The notes below the pieces were generated by a model. That model was given only the letters and a program-made list of their open reading frames with translations, made no database searches and had not been told where the DNA came from. 64,000 nucleotides of DNA from Burkholderia sp. Ax-1719 (GTDB lineage: Bacteria; Pseudomonadota; Gammaproteobacteria; Burkholderiales; Burkholderiaceae). Position numbers and translations under genes: made by a program. This document shows, piece after piece, positions 6,747 to 16,247 of this stretch. The stretch's first letter is position 1. Every line of letters starts with the position of its first letter. The DNA is taken from NCBI RefSeq assembly GCF_011753055.1, contig NZ_VWWJ01000001.1, forward strand, positions 496,001 to 560,000. Direction: 5' to 3'.

Positions 6747-9146
6747 ATGCATGCAAGATGTGTTGCCCGGCAGACCGCCGTTGCCGCGAGCGTGTTGTTC
6801 CTGCTGGCCGCCTGCGGCGGAACAAACGCGAACAGCTCAGCCGGTCAGACCGCGGCGTCTGCCATGCCCTGGATGGATACCGCTCTGACCGCTGTCGAGC
6901 GAGCGGCGAAACTCGTTCCCGCGATGACGCTCGCCGACAAGAAGGAGCAACTGGCAGGCGCGAATCCCGGCATCGTTCCCGAACTTCCCCAATGCTTCGG
7001 CGGGCGCCATGTCACAGGTTTGTCGAAATACGGCATTCCGACCTTGCGCGTGACCAACGGTCCTGTCGGGATCGGGCAGAACGATTGCGTGTCGCCTTCG
7101 GCCAGCGGCAACGCGGTGTATTCCGATTCCAGTTCGGCCAAAGCGACGGCGTTGCCTTCGGCGATCGCAGTTGCAGCGTCGTTCGATCCGGCGGTTGCAA
7201 CGCAGTTCGGTAATGTCGTCGGTACGGAAGGCAGTAATCTCGCCTTGCACGTTTTCGAGGCGCCCGGACTGAATCTCGCGCGTCTTCCCGTTGGCGGACG
7301 CAATTTCGAATACATGGGCGAAGACCCTTACCTGACTGGCACGATGGGCATCGCGGAACTGCAGGCGGTACAGGCACACGGCATGATCGCGATGGCGAAG
7401 CATCTCGTGGCCAATGAGCAGGAAACGAACCGCATGACGATTCAGGAGAATGTGGACGATCGCACGTTGCATGAACTCTATTTGTTGCCATTCGAAATGG
7501 CCGCGAGATCGGGCGGCGTCGGCGCGATGATGTGTTCGTATAACTCTGTGAACGGCGCTTCGATGTGCGAGAACCAGCACATCCTGAATGACATATTGCG
7601 TGGCCAATGGGGATTCACCGGCTACGTCCAATCGGACTTCTTCGCGGCCCACAGCGTCGCGCCGACGCTTCTGGCAGGCATGGACAACGAGATGCCGACA
7701 CCGGTGAACTGGTCGCCGGCGAATCTTGACGCAGCTGTCGCTGCCGGGCAAATCCAGACCTCGAATATCGATCAGGCGCTTGAGCGTCGATATACGCAGA
7801 TGTTCCGCGCGGGCATTTTCGACCGGCCACTCGTACAAAAGAGCATTGATGCGAATGCGGGCGGATCGGCGGCAAGGCAGATCGGCGAACAGGCGGCGGT
7901 GCTGCTGCAGAACAATGGTGTATTGCCGCTTGGCCGGAATGTGCACAACGTGCTGGTGATCGGCAAGACAACCCAGGTCTATGCACAGCAGGCCGTTGCA
8001 GGCGGCAGTTCCGTGGGCAATCCAATGGGTTCGGGCGGCGGTAGTTCGGACGTCGCGGCGCTCTACACGGTGACGCCGGTGCAGGGTATCAAGGACGTGC
8101 TGACGAGTTTCGGCAATACGTCGGCGCAGGTCCATCTTGCGCTGGTCGATGACGCCAATTCAACTGCCACCATCGACGGCGTCGCGGCGAAATTCAGCGA
8201 TGTCACCACTGCGGCCGCCAGCGCGGATGCGGTCATCGTCATGGCCGGGTCGATGTCGGAGGAAGGCGCGGATCAGGCCACATTCGCGGACTCAACGGGT
8301 CTCACGCTCGATACCGGCAAATTCCTCAACACGCTCGACTGGTATTCCCCGAAATCGAGCCTGATTACGACGAGCAATATCGCGAAGAATAGCAATACGC
8401 TTTCGATGATCAAGAGCGTCGTCGCCGCCAACAGCAACACCGTGCTCGTTCTCAAGGACAGCGCAGCCGAACCATTCGACGCAGCCCTGATGAGCGGTGC
8501 TGCATCGGCGCCCGGCGCAATTCTCGAAGCATGGTTTCCGGGCGAAGAGGATGGGCACATTGTTGGCGATCTGCTGTTCGGCGTGACCAATCCGTCGGGG
8601 AAACTGCCCGTGACCTTCCCTCTGGCGGGCGAGGGCTTTATGGATGCGATCACGCCATACCAGTATCCCGGCGTATCGGTCGACGGCAAGCCAACCGTAA
8701 CTTATACCGAGGGTTTGAATATCGGCTATCGCTGGTATGACGCGATGGCTAAAGCGCCTGCCTTTCCGTTTGGGTACGGGCTTTCCTATGCCACGTTCAA
8801 ACTGACAGGCGCGAGCGTGACGTCGGGATCGGGCGGCACTTACATCGTAAATGTCGTGGTGACCAATACGGGCCGCGTGGCGGGAGCGGAGGTCGCTCAG
8901 GTCTATATCGCGCTGCCGTCGTCCGCCGGAGAGCCGCCGAAGCGTCTCGTCGGCTTCCAGAAAGTGACGCTCGCCCCTGGCGCTTCCCAGACCGTCAACC
9001 TCACCATCGATCCAGCGGCGATGAATCATCCGCTAGGCGTCTGGGACACCAACGCGCAGCAATGGACGGTTCCCGCAGGCTCGTATTCGGTCTATGTGGG
9101 GAATTCATCGCGCAATCTCACGCTGGCGGGAACGATCGCGCGCTAG
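6747..9146 (+). CDS. Glycoside hydrolase family 3 lipoprotein
   Basis: A 799-residue GH3 enzyme, the size expected for BglX-like two-domain glycosidases with a C-terminal fibronectin III-like domain. A lipobox (LLAAC, C23) predicts a lipid anchor facing the periplasm or the surface. The probable nucleophile is D297 in VQSDFF, and KHLVANEQETNR is the usual family motif. The EEGADQ segment (E505/E506) lies where GH3 acid/base residues often occur. I chose the ATG at 6747 because GGAGAGAGA precedes it and it starts the lipoprotein signal. It lies between the porin and the ExuT-like carrier, so it probably releases sugars or uronates from oligosaccharides. Beta-glucosidase, xylosidase and exo-uronidase cannot be told apart from sequence. 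Confidence 0.9.
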   Translation: MHARCVARQTAVAASVLFLLAACGGTNANSSAGQTAASAMPWMDTALTAVERAAKLVPAMTLADKKEQLAGANPGIVPELPQCFGGRHVTGLSKYGIPTLRVTNGPVGIGQNDCVSPSASGNAVYSDSSSAKATALPSAIAVAASFDPAVATQFGNVVGTEGSNLALHVFEAPGLNLARLPVGGRNFEYMGEDPYLTGTMGIAELQAVQAHGMIAMAKHLVANEQETNRMTIQENVDDRTLHELYLLPFEMAARSGGVGAMMCSYNSVNGASMCENQHILNDILRGQWGFTGYVQSDFFAAHSVAPTLLAGMDNEMPTPVNWSPANLDAAVAAGQIQTSNIDQALERRYTQMFRAGIFDRPLVQKSIDANAGGSAARQIGEQAAVLLQNNGVLPLGRNVHNVLVIGKTTQVYAQQAVAGGSSVGNPMGSGGGSSDVAALYTVTPVQGIKDVLTSFGNTSAQVHLALVDDANSTATIDGVAAKFSDVTTAAASADAVIVMAGSMSEEGADQATFADSTGLTLDTGKFLNTLDWYSPKSSLITTSNIAKNSNTLSMIKSVVAANSNTVLVLKDSAAEPFDAALMSGAASAPGAILEAWFPGEEDGHIVGDLLFGVTNPSGKLPVTFPLAGEGFMDAITPYQYPGVSVDGKPTVTYTEGLNIGYRWYDAMAKAPAFPFGYGLSYATFKLTGASVTSGSGGTYIVNVVVTNTGRVAGAEVAQVYIALPSSAGEPPKRLVGFQKVTLAPGASQTVNLTIDPAAMNHPLGVWDTNAQQWTVPAGSYSVYVGNSSRNLTLAGTIAR

Positions 9147-9180
9147 GCCTGCGCGGAACAAATCAACAGGAGACAGTTTC

Positions 9181-10464
9181 ATGCAAAGAAAATACATCAG
9201 GGGTTTGCGGTGGTGGATCATCGCATTAGTGATGTGCGGGGTGGCGTTGAATTACCTCTCCCGCAGTTCGCTTTCGGTCGCCATGCCGACGTTGACAAAA
9301 GAACTGGATATCTCCACGCGGCAATATTCGTACGTCGTCGCGGCGTTCCAGGGCGCCTACACCATCATGCAGCCGATGGCCGGCTATGTGCTGGATATGC
9401 TGGGCACGAAGATCGGCTTCGCGATTTTCGCGCTCGGTTGGGCGCTGGCCAACATGCTGCACGGCTTCGCATCGGGGTGGCTGTCACTCGCCATCTTCCG
9501 CGGTTTGCTCGGCTTGACCGAAGCAGCGGTGATTCCCGCGGGCTTGAAGACGGTGTCGGAATGGTTTCCCGACAAGGAGCGTTCAGTCGCAACCGGCTGG
9601 TTCAATGCCGGTACGGCAATTGGCGCGATGATTGCGCCGCCGCTGGTCGTCTGGTGCATCCTTCACACGACATGGCAGGTCGCTTTCGTCGTGACGGGCG
9701 GCCTGAGCGTCGTGTGGGTTTCGGTGTGGTTGCTGGCGTATCGCAGTCCACGCCAACACGCACGTCTGGCACCGCAGGAACGTCAGTACATCGAACAAGG
9801 GCAGGATAATACGCGGCTTGACAAGGCGTCGTGGAAATCGATCCTGGCTTCGCGCCAATTCTGGGGTATCGCCATTCCTCGCTTCCTTGCCGATCCTGCG
9901 TGGGCAACGTTCAACTTCTGGATTCCTCTGTATCTCTCGACGGTCCGGCATATGAGCCTGAAAGAGATTGCGATGTTCGCGTGGCTGCCGTTTCTTGCGG
10001 CGGATCTGGGCAGCATCGTCGGCGGTTATCTGTCGCCGCTCTTCATGCGCTGGTTTGGCGTGTCGGTGGTATCTTCGCGCAAACTTGTGGTGACCACGGG
10101 TGCGTTGCTGATGTTCGGTCCCGCCTGCATCGGGCTCGCTGCCGATGCACATACGGCGGTGCTTCTGTTTTGCATCGGCGGCTTCGCTCACCAGGCGCTA
10201 AGCGGTGCGCTGATTACGCTCGCCTCGGATGTGTTCGGTAAAAATGAGGTCGCCACTGCAAACGGTCTGACAGGGACGGCGGCATGGCTTGGCAGCCTGA
10301 CGTTTTCCTTGATCATCGGCGCAGTTGCGACCACGATCGGGTACAACCCCTTGTTCGTGTGTCTGGCGTTGTTCGATGTGCTTGGTGCGATCATTGTGTG
10401 GCTGGTGCTGCCGTCGCGGCGTTCGGATCATGCTCCGCGTTCCGTGGCCCAGCAGGCGATCTAG
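9181..10464 (+). CDS. ExuT-like MFS hexuronate transporter (ACS family)
   Basis: A 427-residue MFS carrier with about twelve predicted membrane helices. The opening RGLRWWIIALVMCGVALNYLSRSSLSVAMP strongly resembles ExuT and related anion:cation symporters, which take up galacturonate or glucuronate with protons. The start at 9181 follows a clear AGGAGA site; upstream in-frame starts would only add a tail overlapping the GH3 gene. It lies 34 bp after the GH3 stop, so it is probably the last gene of a porin-GH3-carrier operon. Its presence next to udh is the main evidence that this locus handles uronates. Confidence 0.85.
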   Translation: MQRKYIRGLRWWIIALVMCGVALNYLSRSSLSVAMPTLTKELDISTRQYSYVVAAFQGAYTIMQPMAGYVLDMLGTKIGFAIFALGWALANMLHGFASGWLSLAIFRGLLGLTEAAVIPAGLKTVSEWFPDKERSVATGWFNAGTAIGAMIAPPLVVWCILHTTWQVAFVVTGGLSVVWVSVWLLAYRSPRQHARLAPQERQYIEQGQDNTRLDKASWKSILASRQFWGIAIPRFLADPAWATFNFWIPLYLSTVRHMSLKEIAMFAWLPFLAADLGSIVGGYLSPLFMRWFGVSVVSSRKLVVTTGALLMFGPACIGLAADAHTAVLLFCIGGFAHQALSGALITLASDVFGKNEVATANGLTGTAAWLGSLTFSLIIGAVATTIGYNPLFVCLALFDVLGAIIVWLVLPSRRSDHAPRSVAQQAI

Positions 10465-10614
10465 GCGGACTGCTAGAGCGGTTGGGCGCACAGCGTCGAT
10501 GGCCGGTGAGCGGCGCGCCTGGTCGGGCAATGCGAATTGCCTCGCCCAGGCGGCGACGATATGATGCGATAACCCATCGGCCATGCCTTCGCTTGCAGCA
10601 GGATTTCCGTACCC

Positions 10615-11625
10615 ATGCTTTCGCCAAAACCGCTCCAGGCGTCGAATTCGCGCGACGGTCTGCATGATCTGCGCGTCACGCGCTACGGCTTTTTGCTGCT
10701 CGATAATTTCTCCCTGATCGCGCTGAGCGCGGCCATCGACCCGTTACGGATCGCCAATATGGTGGTCGGTCGGCGCGTGTACGACTACAAGCTGATTGGG
10801 CCGGGTAGCGAGGTTGTGTGTTCGAGCGATGGTATTCGCGTGGTTCCTGATGTCGCGATGGCCGACACGGAACGCTTTGACGTGGTGTTCGTTGTCGGGC
10901 CGAATCCCATTCCGCGCCGGGGCATTGGCGCGGTCGTGGACTGGCTGCGCCGCCAGGCAGGCGAGGGCGCGGCGCTTGGCGGACTCGATACCGGCAGCTA
11001 TTTTCTGGCGCGCGCTGGATTGCTGAACGGTTATCGGTGCACGATTCATTGGGAAGATCAGGATGTGCTCACCGAGCAGTTTCCCAGGCTCACTGTGTCC
11101 ACGCGACTGTTCGAAATAGACCGGAACCGCTATACGTGCAGCGGCGGCGTGGCGCCGCTCGACCTGATCGTGCATTTGCTGGCCAGTCCGCCGGGCAGTC
11201 AGGCACTGGCGGCCCGCGTGCTTGAACTACTGCTCGCCGAACCGCGCAGCCGCGACTATCGTCAGCAGACTTCGTTGCGGCAGTACATCGGCGCGGATCA
11301 TGCCAAGCTGGACGAGGCGTTGCAGATCATGGAGAGCAATGTCGAGGAGCCGCTTTCCGTGCCGGAAATCGCGTCTCATCTGCGCGTTTCACAGCGACAA
11401 CTCCAGCGCTGGTTTCTCGAACGGTTAGGCAAATCGCCCGCCGAAGCGTATCTTGAGATCCGCCTTCTGCGCGCGCGCCAGTTGCTCTATCGAACGGCGA
11501 CCCCGCTCGAAGAAGTATGTGTGCGCACCGGCTTTGTTTCTACCACGCACTTTTCCACGCGATATAAGGCCCATTTCCAGATCACGCCGATGGCCGATCG
11601 GCGTCGCTATCAAAACGCGCTGTAA
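10615..11625 (+). CDS. GlxA family AraC-type regulator of the creatinine locus
   Basis: A 336-residue regulator with an N-terminal DJ-1/PfpI-like domain (residues about 20-190) and a C-terminal AraC double helix-turn-helix (about 230-330, with LSVPEIASHLRVSQRQLQRWF). This architecture is shared by GbdR, CdhR and similar regulators of betaine, carnitine and arginine breakdown, which fits a quaternary-amine or guanidino pathway. It lies just before creatinase on the same strand. A conserved two-part sequence before creatinase and before the second transport/creatininase unit is the best candidate for its binding site. The effector is probably creatine, creatinine or a product, by inference. Confidence 0.88.
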   Translation: MLSPKPLQASNSRDGLHDLRVTRYGFLLLDNFSLIALSAAIDPLRIANMVVGRRVYDYKLIGPGSEVVCSSDGIRVVPDVAMADTERFDVVFVVGPNPIPRRGIGAVVDWLRRQAGEGAALGGLDTGSYFLARAGLLNGYRCTIHWEDQDVLTEQFPRLTVSTRLFEIDRNRYTCSGGVAPLDLIVHLLASPPGSQALAARVLELLLAEPRSRDYRQQTSLRQYIGADHAKLDEALQIMESNVEEPLSVPEIASHLRVSQRQLQRWFLERLGKSPAEAYLEIRLLRARQLLYRTATPLEEVCVRTGFVSTTHFSTRYKAHFQITPMADRRRYQNAL

Positions 11626-11778
11626 GCGCGACATCAACCGCCGCTTCGCTTCGGCAAAGTCCCTATTCACTGATTCAGTGTCCCAGCGCCGGGCACATCG
11701 CGCGATCCTGCGAGTCGAATTCTGAACAGATTCATGGTTAACCCGATTTGGCCAAATCAGAGAATACGCTGTCCATTT

Positions 11779-11823
11779 CTAAAATTCTCAAAAACGTCGA
11801 ACTTTTACCATTTGCTCACACCC
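11779..11823 (+). promoter_or_regulatory. Conserved two-part element upstream of creatinase
   Basis: CTAAAATTCTC and AACTTTTACCATTTGCT start 21 bp apart, followed by ACCC. The same two blocks with the same 21-bp offset recur at 16152-16196 before the second unit of the locus. The core reads AACTTyTACCATTyGCT in both. Two blocks spaced by two helical turns suit an AraC-type activator. The match is seen in the sequence; the role is inferred. Confidence 0.55.
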
Positions 11824-11853
11824 ACCCTGTTTTTTTCAACCAGGAGCGAGCTG

Positions 11854-13065
11854 ATGAAGATGGAAAACCTGATTCGAATCGAAAACGGCGAGAAGGTTAA
11901 GCACACCTTCTCCGACGCGGAATACGCGGCACGTCAGCACAAATTGCGCGAGCTGATGGCACGCGAAAACATCGACGCGGTGCTCTTCACGTCGTATCAC
12001 AACATCAATTACTACGCAGATTTTCTCTATTGCTCGTTTGGCAGAAAGTACGGTCTCGTGGTCACGCCGTCGAAGGTCGTGTCGATTTCGGCCAATATCG
12101 ACGGCGGCCAGCCGTGGCGCCGTACCGTTGGCGACTACAACGTCGTCTATACGGACTGGCAGCGTGATAACTACTTCCGTGCGGTGCAGGCGGAGATCGA
12201 CAACAAGGGACGCGTGGGTATCGAGTTCGATCACGTGCCCATCGAAGTGCTTTCGAAACTCAAGGCGGCACTTCCTTCGGTGGAGTTCGTCGATATCGGC
12301 GCACAAACGATGCGCATGCGCATGATCAAGTCCGACGAAGAGATCGCGCTGATCAAGCATGGTGCGAATGTGTGCGATATCGGCGGCGCGGCGCTGGCGG
12401 CCGCCGTTCGCGAAGGCGTTCCCGAGCACGAAGTGGCGCTTGCCTCGACCCAGGCCATGGTGCGGGAAATCGCTCGCCGCTTTCCCGATTCGGAATTGAT
12501 GGACACGTGGACGTGGTTTCAGTCCGGCATCAATACCGACGGCGCGCACAATCCGGTCACGACGCGCAAGGTGCAAAAGGGCGACATTCTCAGCCTGAAC
12601 TGCTTCTCGATGATTGCCGGTTACTACACGGCGCTGGAACGCACGATGTTCTTCGATCATTGCCCGGACGAGCATCTGCGTCTGTGGAAGGTGAACGTCG
12701 AAGTGCACGAGGCCGGGCTCAAACTCATCAAGCCGGGCATGCGCTGCGGAGATATCGCGCTCGAACTCAACAAGATTTACGCGGAATATGGGCTGCTTCA
12801 GTACCGCACGTTTGGCTATGGCCACTCGTTCGGCGTGTTGTCGCACTACTACGGCCGCGAGGCGGGGCTCGAACTGCGTGAAGATATCGACACGATTCTG
12901 GAGCCGAACATGGTCGTTTCGATGGAACCGATGATCATGCTGCCGGAAGGCCAGCCCGGCGCAGGCGGCTATCGCGAGCACGACATTCTCGTCGTCGGCC
13001 AGAGCGGCGCAACCAACATCACCGCATTCCCGTTCGGCCCCGAACACAACATCATCAAGGGCTGA
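11854..13065 (+). CDS. Creatinase (creatine amidinohydrolase)
   Basis: A 403-residue protein, the same length as Pseudomonas putida creatinase, which it resembles along its whole length ([53 protein letters not shown]). Creatinase (EC 3.5.3.3) hydrolyses creatine to sarcosine and urea. It has the pita-bread fold of M24 peptidases but does not need metal. The catalytic histidine falls at H232 by codon count, matching the known enzyme. The ATG at 11854 follows AGGAG; an upstream in-frame start at 11734 would add an unrelated tail crossing the regulatory element. Creatininase lies further down the locus, so the pair would carry creatinine to sarcosine. Confidence 0.96.
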   Translation: MKMENLIRIENGEKVKHTFSDAEYAARQHKLRELMARENIDAVLFTSYHNINYYADFLYCSFGRKYGLVVTPSKVVSISANIDGGQPWRRTVGDYNVVYTDWQRDNYFRAVQAEIDNKGRVGIEFDHVPIEVLSKLKAALPSVEFVDIGAQTMRMRMIKSDEEIALIKHGANVCDIGGAALAAAVREGVPEHEVALASTQAMVREIARRFPDSELMDTWTWFQSGINTDGAHNPVTTRKVQKGDILSLNCFSMIAGYYTALERTMFFDHCPDEHLRLWKVNVEVHEAGLKLIKPGMRCGDIALELNKIYAEYGLLQYRTFGYGHSFGVLSHYYGREAGLELREDIDTILEPNMVVSMEPMIMLPEGQPGAGGYREHDILVVGQSGATNITAFPFGPEHNIIKG

Positions 13066-13080
13066 TCCGGATAACGCAGT

Positions 13081-13100
13081 CCCGCGGCGTGCGCCGCGGG
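13081..13100. other. Intercistronic GC hairpin between creatinase and glyA
   Basis: An 8-bp perfect stem, CCCGCGGC with its complement, closes a GTGC loop between the creatinase stop and the glyA start. There is no T-tract, so it is more likely a stability or partial-attenuation hairpin than a full terminator. Confidence 0.4.
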
Positions 13101-13129
13101 TCTCATTCGCTGTGGCAGGAGACGCTACT

Positions 13130-14389
13130 GTGTTTTCCAGAGAACAAACCATTGCCGGATTCGATGCGGATCTCGCCGATGCCATGCGCCAGGAACGCGC
13201 ACGACAGGAAGCGCATATCGAGCTGATTGCTTCGGAAAACTACGCGAGTCCGCGCGTGCTCGAAGCGCAAGGTTCGGTGTTGACCAACAAGTATGCCGAG
13301 GGCTATCCCGGCAAGCGCTATTACGGCGGCTGTGAGCACGTCGATACGGTCGAGCGGCTGGCCATCGCACGCGCCAGGGCGCTGTTCGGCGCCGATTATG
13401 CGAACGTGCAGCCGCATAGCGGCTCGCAGGCGAACGCGGCTGTCTATCTGGCGTTGCTTTCGCCCGGCGACACGATTCTCGGCATGAGCCTTGCGCATGG
13501 CGGCCATCTGACGCACGGCGCGAAGGTGTCTTTCTCCGGCAAGATTTTTCAGGCCGTGCAGTACGGCGTGGATGCGCAAAGCGGCCTGATCGACTATGAA
13601 GAAGTCGAGCGCCTTGCGCTTGAACATAGGCCGCGTATGATCGTGGCGGGTTTTTCGGCGTATTCGCGGGTACTGGATTTCGCGCGCTTTCGTGCGATTT
13701 CCGATCAGGTTGGCGCATGGTTGTTCGTCGATATGGCGCACGTTGCCGGGCTGGTGGCAGCGGGGCTGTATCCGAACCCCGTACCCTTCGCGGACGTCGT
13801 CACGACCACGACGCACAAGACGCTGCGCGGTCCTCGCGGCGGCCTGATTCTGGCGCGTGCCAATGAGGACATCGAAAAGAAACTCAACGCAGCGGTATTT
13901 CCTGGCACACAGGGTGGCCCGCTGATGCATGTGATCGCGGCGAAGGCGGTTGCGTTCAGAGAGGCTCAAAGTCCGGAATTCAAGGCCTATCAGGAGCGCA
14001 CGCTCGCCAACGCACGCGCGATGGTTGAAGTGTTCAAAATGCGCGGCTATGAGATCGTGTCCGGCGGCACCGACGATCATCTGTTTCTCGTCAGCCTGGT
14101 TGCAAAGGGCATGACAGGCAAGGACGCCGATGCGGCGCTCGATCGCGTGCATATCACCGTGAACAAGAACGCGGTGCCGAACGATCCGCAATCGCCATTC
14201 GTCACGAGCGGAATCCGCATCGGCACGCCGGCGATCACCACACGCGGTTTCGATTGCGACGACGCAGCAGCCACTGCGAGTTTGATCTGCGACGTGCTTG
14301 ACCATCCGGACGACTCGCAGGTGCAGGCACGCGTGCTCGAAGAGGTCGGGCGTTTGTGCGCCCGTTATCCGGTCTACCGGGATTTGTGA
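13130..14389 (+). CDS. glyA: Serine hydroxymethyltransferase
   Basis: A 419-residue PLP enzyme of standard SHMT length, interconverting glycine plus methylene-tetrahydrofolate with serine. Motifs include [33 protein letters not shown] and the PLP lysine K230 in [15 protein letters not shown] chose the GTG at 13130 because AGGAGA lies seven bases before it; a GTG at 13112 is also open. Next to creatinase it makes metabolic sense: sarcosine yields glycine and a one-carbon unit, which this enzyme can join as serine. It is probably a pathway-specific second copy rather than the only glyA, though that cannot be shown here. A serine dehydratase fragment follows immediately. Confidence 0.95.
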   Translation: MFSREQTIAGFDADLADAMRQERARQEAHIELIASENYASPRVLEAQGSVLTNKYAEGYPGKRYYGGCEHVDTVERLAIARARALFGADYANVQPHSGSQANAAVYLALLSPGDTILGMSLAHGGHLTHGAKVSFSGKIFQAVQYGVDAQSGLIDYEEVERLALEHRPRMIVAGFSAYSRVLDFARFRAISDQVGAWLFVDMAHVAGLVAAGLYPNPVPFADVVTTTTHKTLRGPRGGLILARANEDIEKKLNAAVFPGTQGGPLMHVIAAKAVAFREAQSPEFKAYQERTLANARAMVEVFKMRGYEIVSGGTDDHLFLVSLVAKGMTGKDADAALDRVHITVNKNAVPNDPQSPFVTSGIRIGTPAITTRGFDCDDAAATASLICDVLDHPDDSQVQARVLEEVGRLCARYPVYRDL

Positions 14390-14396
14390 GGTCGCG

Positions 14397-14552
14397 ATGA
14401 ACGTGAGTGCTTTCGATCTGTTCAAGATCGGTATTGGACCGTCCAGTTCGCACACCGTGATCCCGATGATCGCCGCGTGCCGCTTTGCTGCCCGTTTGCG
14501 CGAGCAGCCATGGTTCGCGCGAACTGACGCGGTGCGCGTGGTGTTGTGCTAG
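14397..14552 (+). pseudogene. L-serine dehydratase remnant (N-terminal fragment)
   Basis: A 51-codon reading frame starts 7 bp after glyA. Its product, with FDLFKIGIGPSSSHTVIPM, is the unmistakable N-terminus of single-chain L-serine ammonia-lyases of about 460 residues. It stops at TAG 14550. The next gene starts at 14664, so nearly the whole enzyme is missing. In a shifted frame the following 95 bp also read open to TAA at 14642, with residues (FSGSIAIVAAGNGSWYAPRL) that could be the tail of another deleted gene, suggesting a deletion junction. The lost step, serine to pyruvate, would have completed the pathway from creatine-derived glycine. Confidence 0.75.
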
Positions 14553-14663
14553 TCGCCAACGATGAGCGCTTTTCTGGCAGTATCGCGATTGTGGCGGCTG
14601 GCAACGGGAGCTGGTACGCGCCGCGGCTGACGGCGCGAATATAACAGGGAGACTGCGCGAGGC

Positions 14664-15929
14664 ATGGAGGCGAATACAAAAAGACGGAGCGTCGATTCTG
14701 TCGACCGAGCCGGTCCTGTTGCTCCGGCCCAGCCGTCTGCCGACGACGGGCCGATTCGCGCCTTGTCTCTTGCTGTGCGTTTGTCACTAGGCAGCGCGAT
14801 TGCGCTCGGCTTTGTGCGCTTTTCGTATGCGTTATTGTTGCCCGCGATGAAGGCCGATCTTGGCTGGAGTTTCGCCCAGGCCGGCGCGATGAATACGGCA
14901 AACGCCGTTGGCTATCTGATCGGCGCGGCAATCTTTCCTTTGTTGGCCCGACGCTATACGCCGTCTGCGCTCTTTGCGACGGGGGCGTATGTCACGATCG
15001 TCCTGATGGCGTTGTGCGGACTCGTCTCCAATACGCCCGTGCTGCTGACGCAACGTCTTGTGGCGGGTGTCGGCAGCGCGCTGGTGTTCGTGAGCGGCGG
15101 CCTGCTGGCTGCGCGGCTGGCAACGGCCGCGCCGCGTCAGGGCGGACTGATTCTCGGGCTTTACTACGGCGGGACCGGTTACGGCATTGTGGTGTCGTCG
15201 CTGCTCGTGCCCGCCGTCGCGAGCGCCGCGCCGCATGGCTGGCAACCTGCGTGGCTCGCCCTGGCAGCGGCATGTGCCGTTTGCGCGTTGATCGCGCGCG
15301 GCGCGGCCCGGCGTATCGAGGCGGCCTGTGTGGCCATGATGCGCCCGCGTTCTACCGGGCCCGGACATGCTACGGCGTGGCGTCGCATCGGTCTTGCGCT
15401 CGCGGGGTACGGGCTATTCGGCGTGGGCTATATCGGCTATATGACCTTCATCGTGGCGTTGTTGCGCGAGGAAGGCTTGAGCCAGCGTGTCGTGTGCGTG
15501 TTCTATCTCGCGCTCGGTGTCGCAACGATCGGGTCGGCGCGCCTGTGGTCCGGCTTTCTCGATCGCGCGCGCGGCGGCATGGCGCTCGCGACCTTCAACG
15601 CGCTGCTTGCGCTCGCCACGACGATGCCCGCCGTGATGGCGCATCCTTTGGCGGCAGCGGTGTCCGGCATTATCTTTGGCGCGACCTTTCTTTCGGCAGT
15701 CGCCTCCACGACGGCATTTGTGCGCCACAATCTTCCCTCCGACGAATGGACGCGCGGCATCAGCGCGTTCACCATCGTGTTCGCACTCGGCCAGATCGCG
15801 GGGCCGATTGCAATTGGCTGGGTCTCCGACACCACCAGCCTCACGCGCGGGCTTGGCTATTCTGCAGCGGTCCTGCTTGCGGGTGCGCTGTTTGCAGCGG
15901 CACAGCGTCCTCTCTCGCCGCACGTCTAG
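14664..15929 (+). CDS. MFS transporter, YbfB/YjiJ-like
   Basis: A 421-residue MFS protein with about twelve hydrophobic segments after a 35-residue polar N-terminus. The first helices (LGSAIALGFVRFSYALLLPAMKADLGWS) are typical of the YbfB/YjiJ (MFS_4) group, which has poorly known substrates. AGGGAGA precedes the ATG at a slightly long spacing. It lies after the broken serine dehydratase and before the second unit of the creatinine locus. It may export or import an amino acid or amine of the pathway, but nothing in the sequence identifies the substrate. Confidence 0.82.
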   Translation: MEANTKRRSVDSVDRAGPVAPAQPSADDGPIRALSLAVRLSLGSAIALGFVRFSYALLLPAMKADLGWSFAQAGAMNTANAVGYLIGAAIFPLLARRYTPSALFATGAYVTIVLMALCGLVSNTPVLLTQRLVAGVGSALVFVSGGLLAARLATAAPRQGGLILGLYYGGTGYGIVVSSLLVPAVASAAPHGWQPAWLALAAACAVCALIARGAARRIEAACVAMMRPRSTGPGHATAWRRIGLALAGYGLFGVGYIGYMTFIVALLREEGLSQRVVCVFYLALGVATIGSARLWSGFLDRARGGMALATFNALLALATTMPAVMAHPLAAAVSGIIFGATFLSAVASTTAFVRHNLPSDEWTRGISAFTIVFALGQIAGPIAIGWVSDTTSLTRGLGYSAAVLLAGALFAAAQRPLSPHV

Positions 15930-16247
15930 TTCGCGCGCATGCGCATGCGACCGGCGTTTGACGGCCCACACCTGCGCTTAATCCCCATTCCTGACGCTTT
16001 TCCTGTGCACGGTTCAGCAGCGTGGCGCGCCCTTTGTCGGTGCGCTTTTTTTGCGTCCATGCCCACTGGCGATGCAGGCGCTATTGCGCGCGAAATGCGC
16101 GTTGAAGGTGTTTACCCTCGATGTCGAATCGAGAAAGTCGCATGTCGGAAACTGAAATTTTCCGCGGGCTGCAACTTCTACCATTCGCTTGAACCCGCGG
16201 AATTTCGATGACGTCAGCGTGAACCAGCAGCACCTTTGGAGAATCGC
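15930..16247. other. Intergenic leader of the second creatinine-locus unit
   Basis: This 318-bp gap holds no convincing gene. It contains the two-part element at 16152-16196, and around it an inverted repeat (GAAATTTTCCGCGGG at 16154-16168 with CCCGCGGAATTTC at 16194-16206). The repeat could fold with a two-base bulge, placing the AACTTyTACC block in the loop. The remainder shows nothing I recognise. Confidence 0.5.
16152..16196 (+). promoter_or_regulatory. Conserved two-part element upstream of MHS carrier
   Basis: CTGAAATTTTC and AACTTCTACCATTCGCT start 21 bp apart and end in ACCC, the same arrangement as at 11779-11823. The shared blocks and identical offset make chance unlikely. It lies 52 bp before the start of the MHS carrier, creatininase and permease unit. 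Confidence 0.55.

Noticed and set aside
11800..11816. Possible sigma-54 promoter in the element before creatinase, because of TTTGCT
   Set aside because: The required GG pair 10-11 bases upstream is missing in both copies, and the conserved bases lie in positions not expected for -24/-12.
11836..14455. Two 450-codon minus-strand frames opposite creatinase and glyA
   Set aside because: Antisense to two enzymes identified by catalytic residues (H232 and K230); no independent evidence of coding.
16154..16206. The inverted repeat before the MHS carrier as a riboswitch
   Set aside because: Only one helix can be seen, no known aptamer core is recognisable, and the same conserved block before creatinase is not flanked by such arms.
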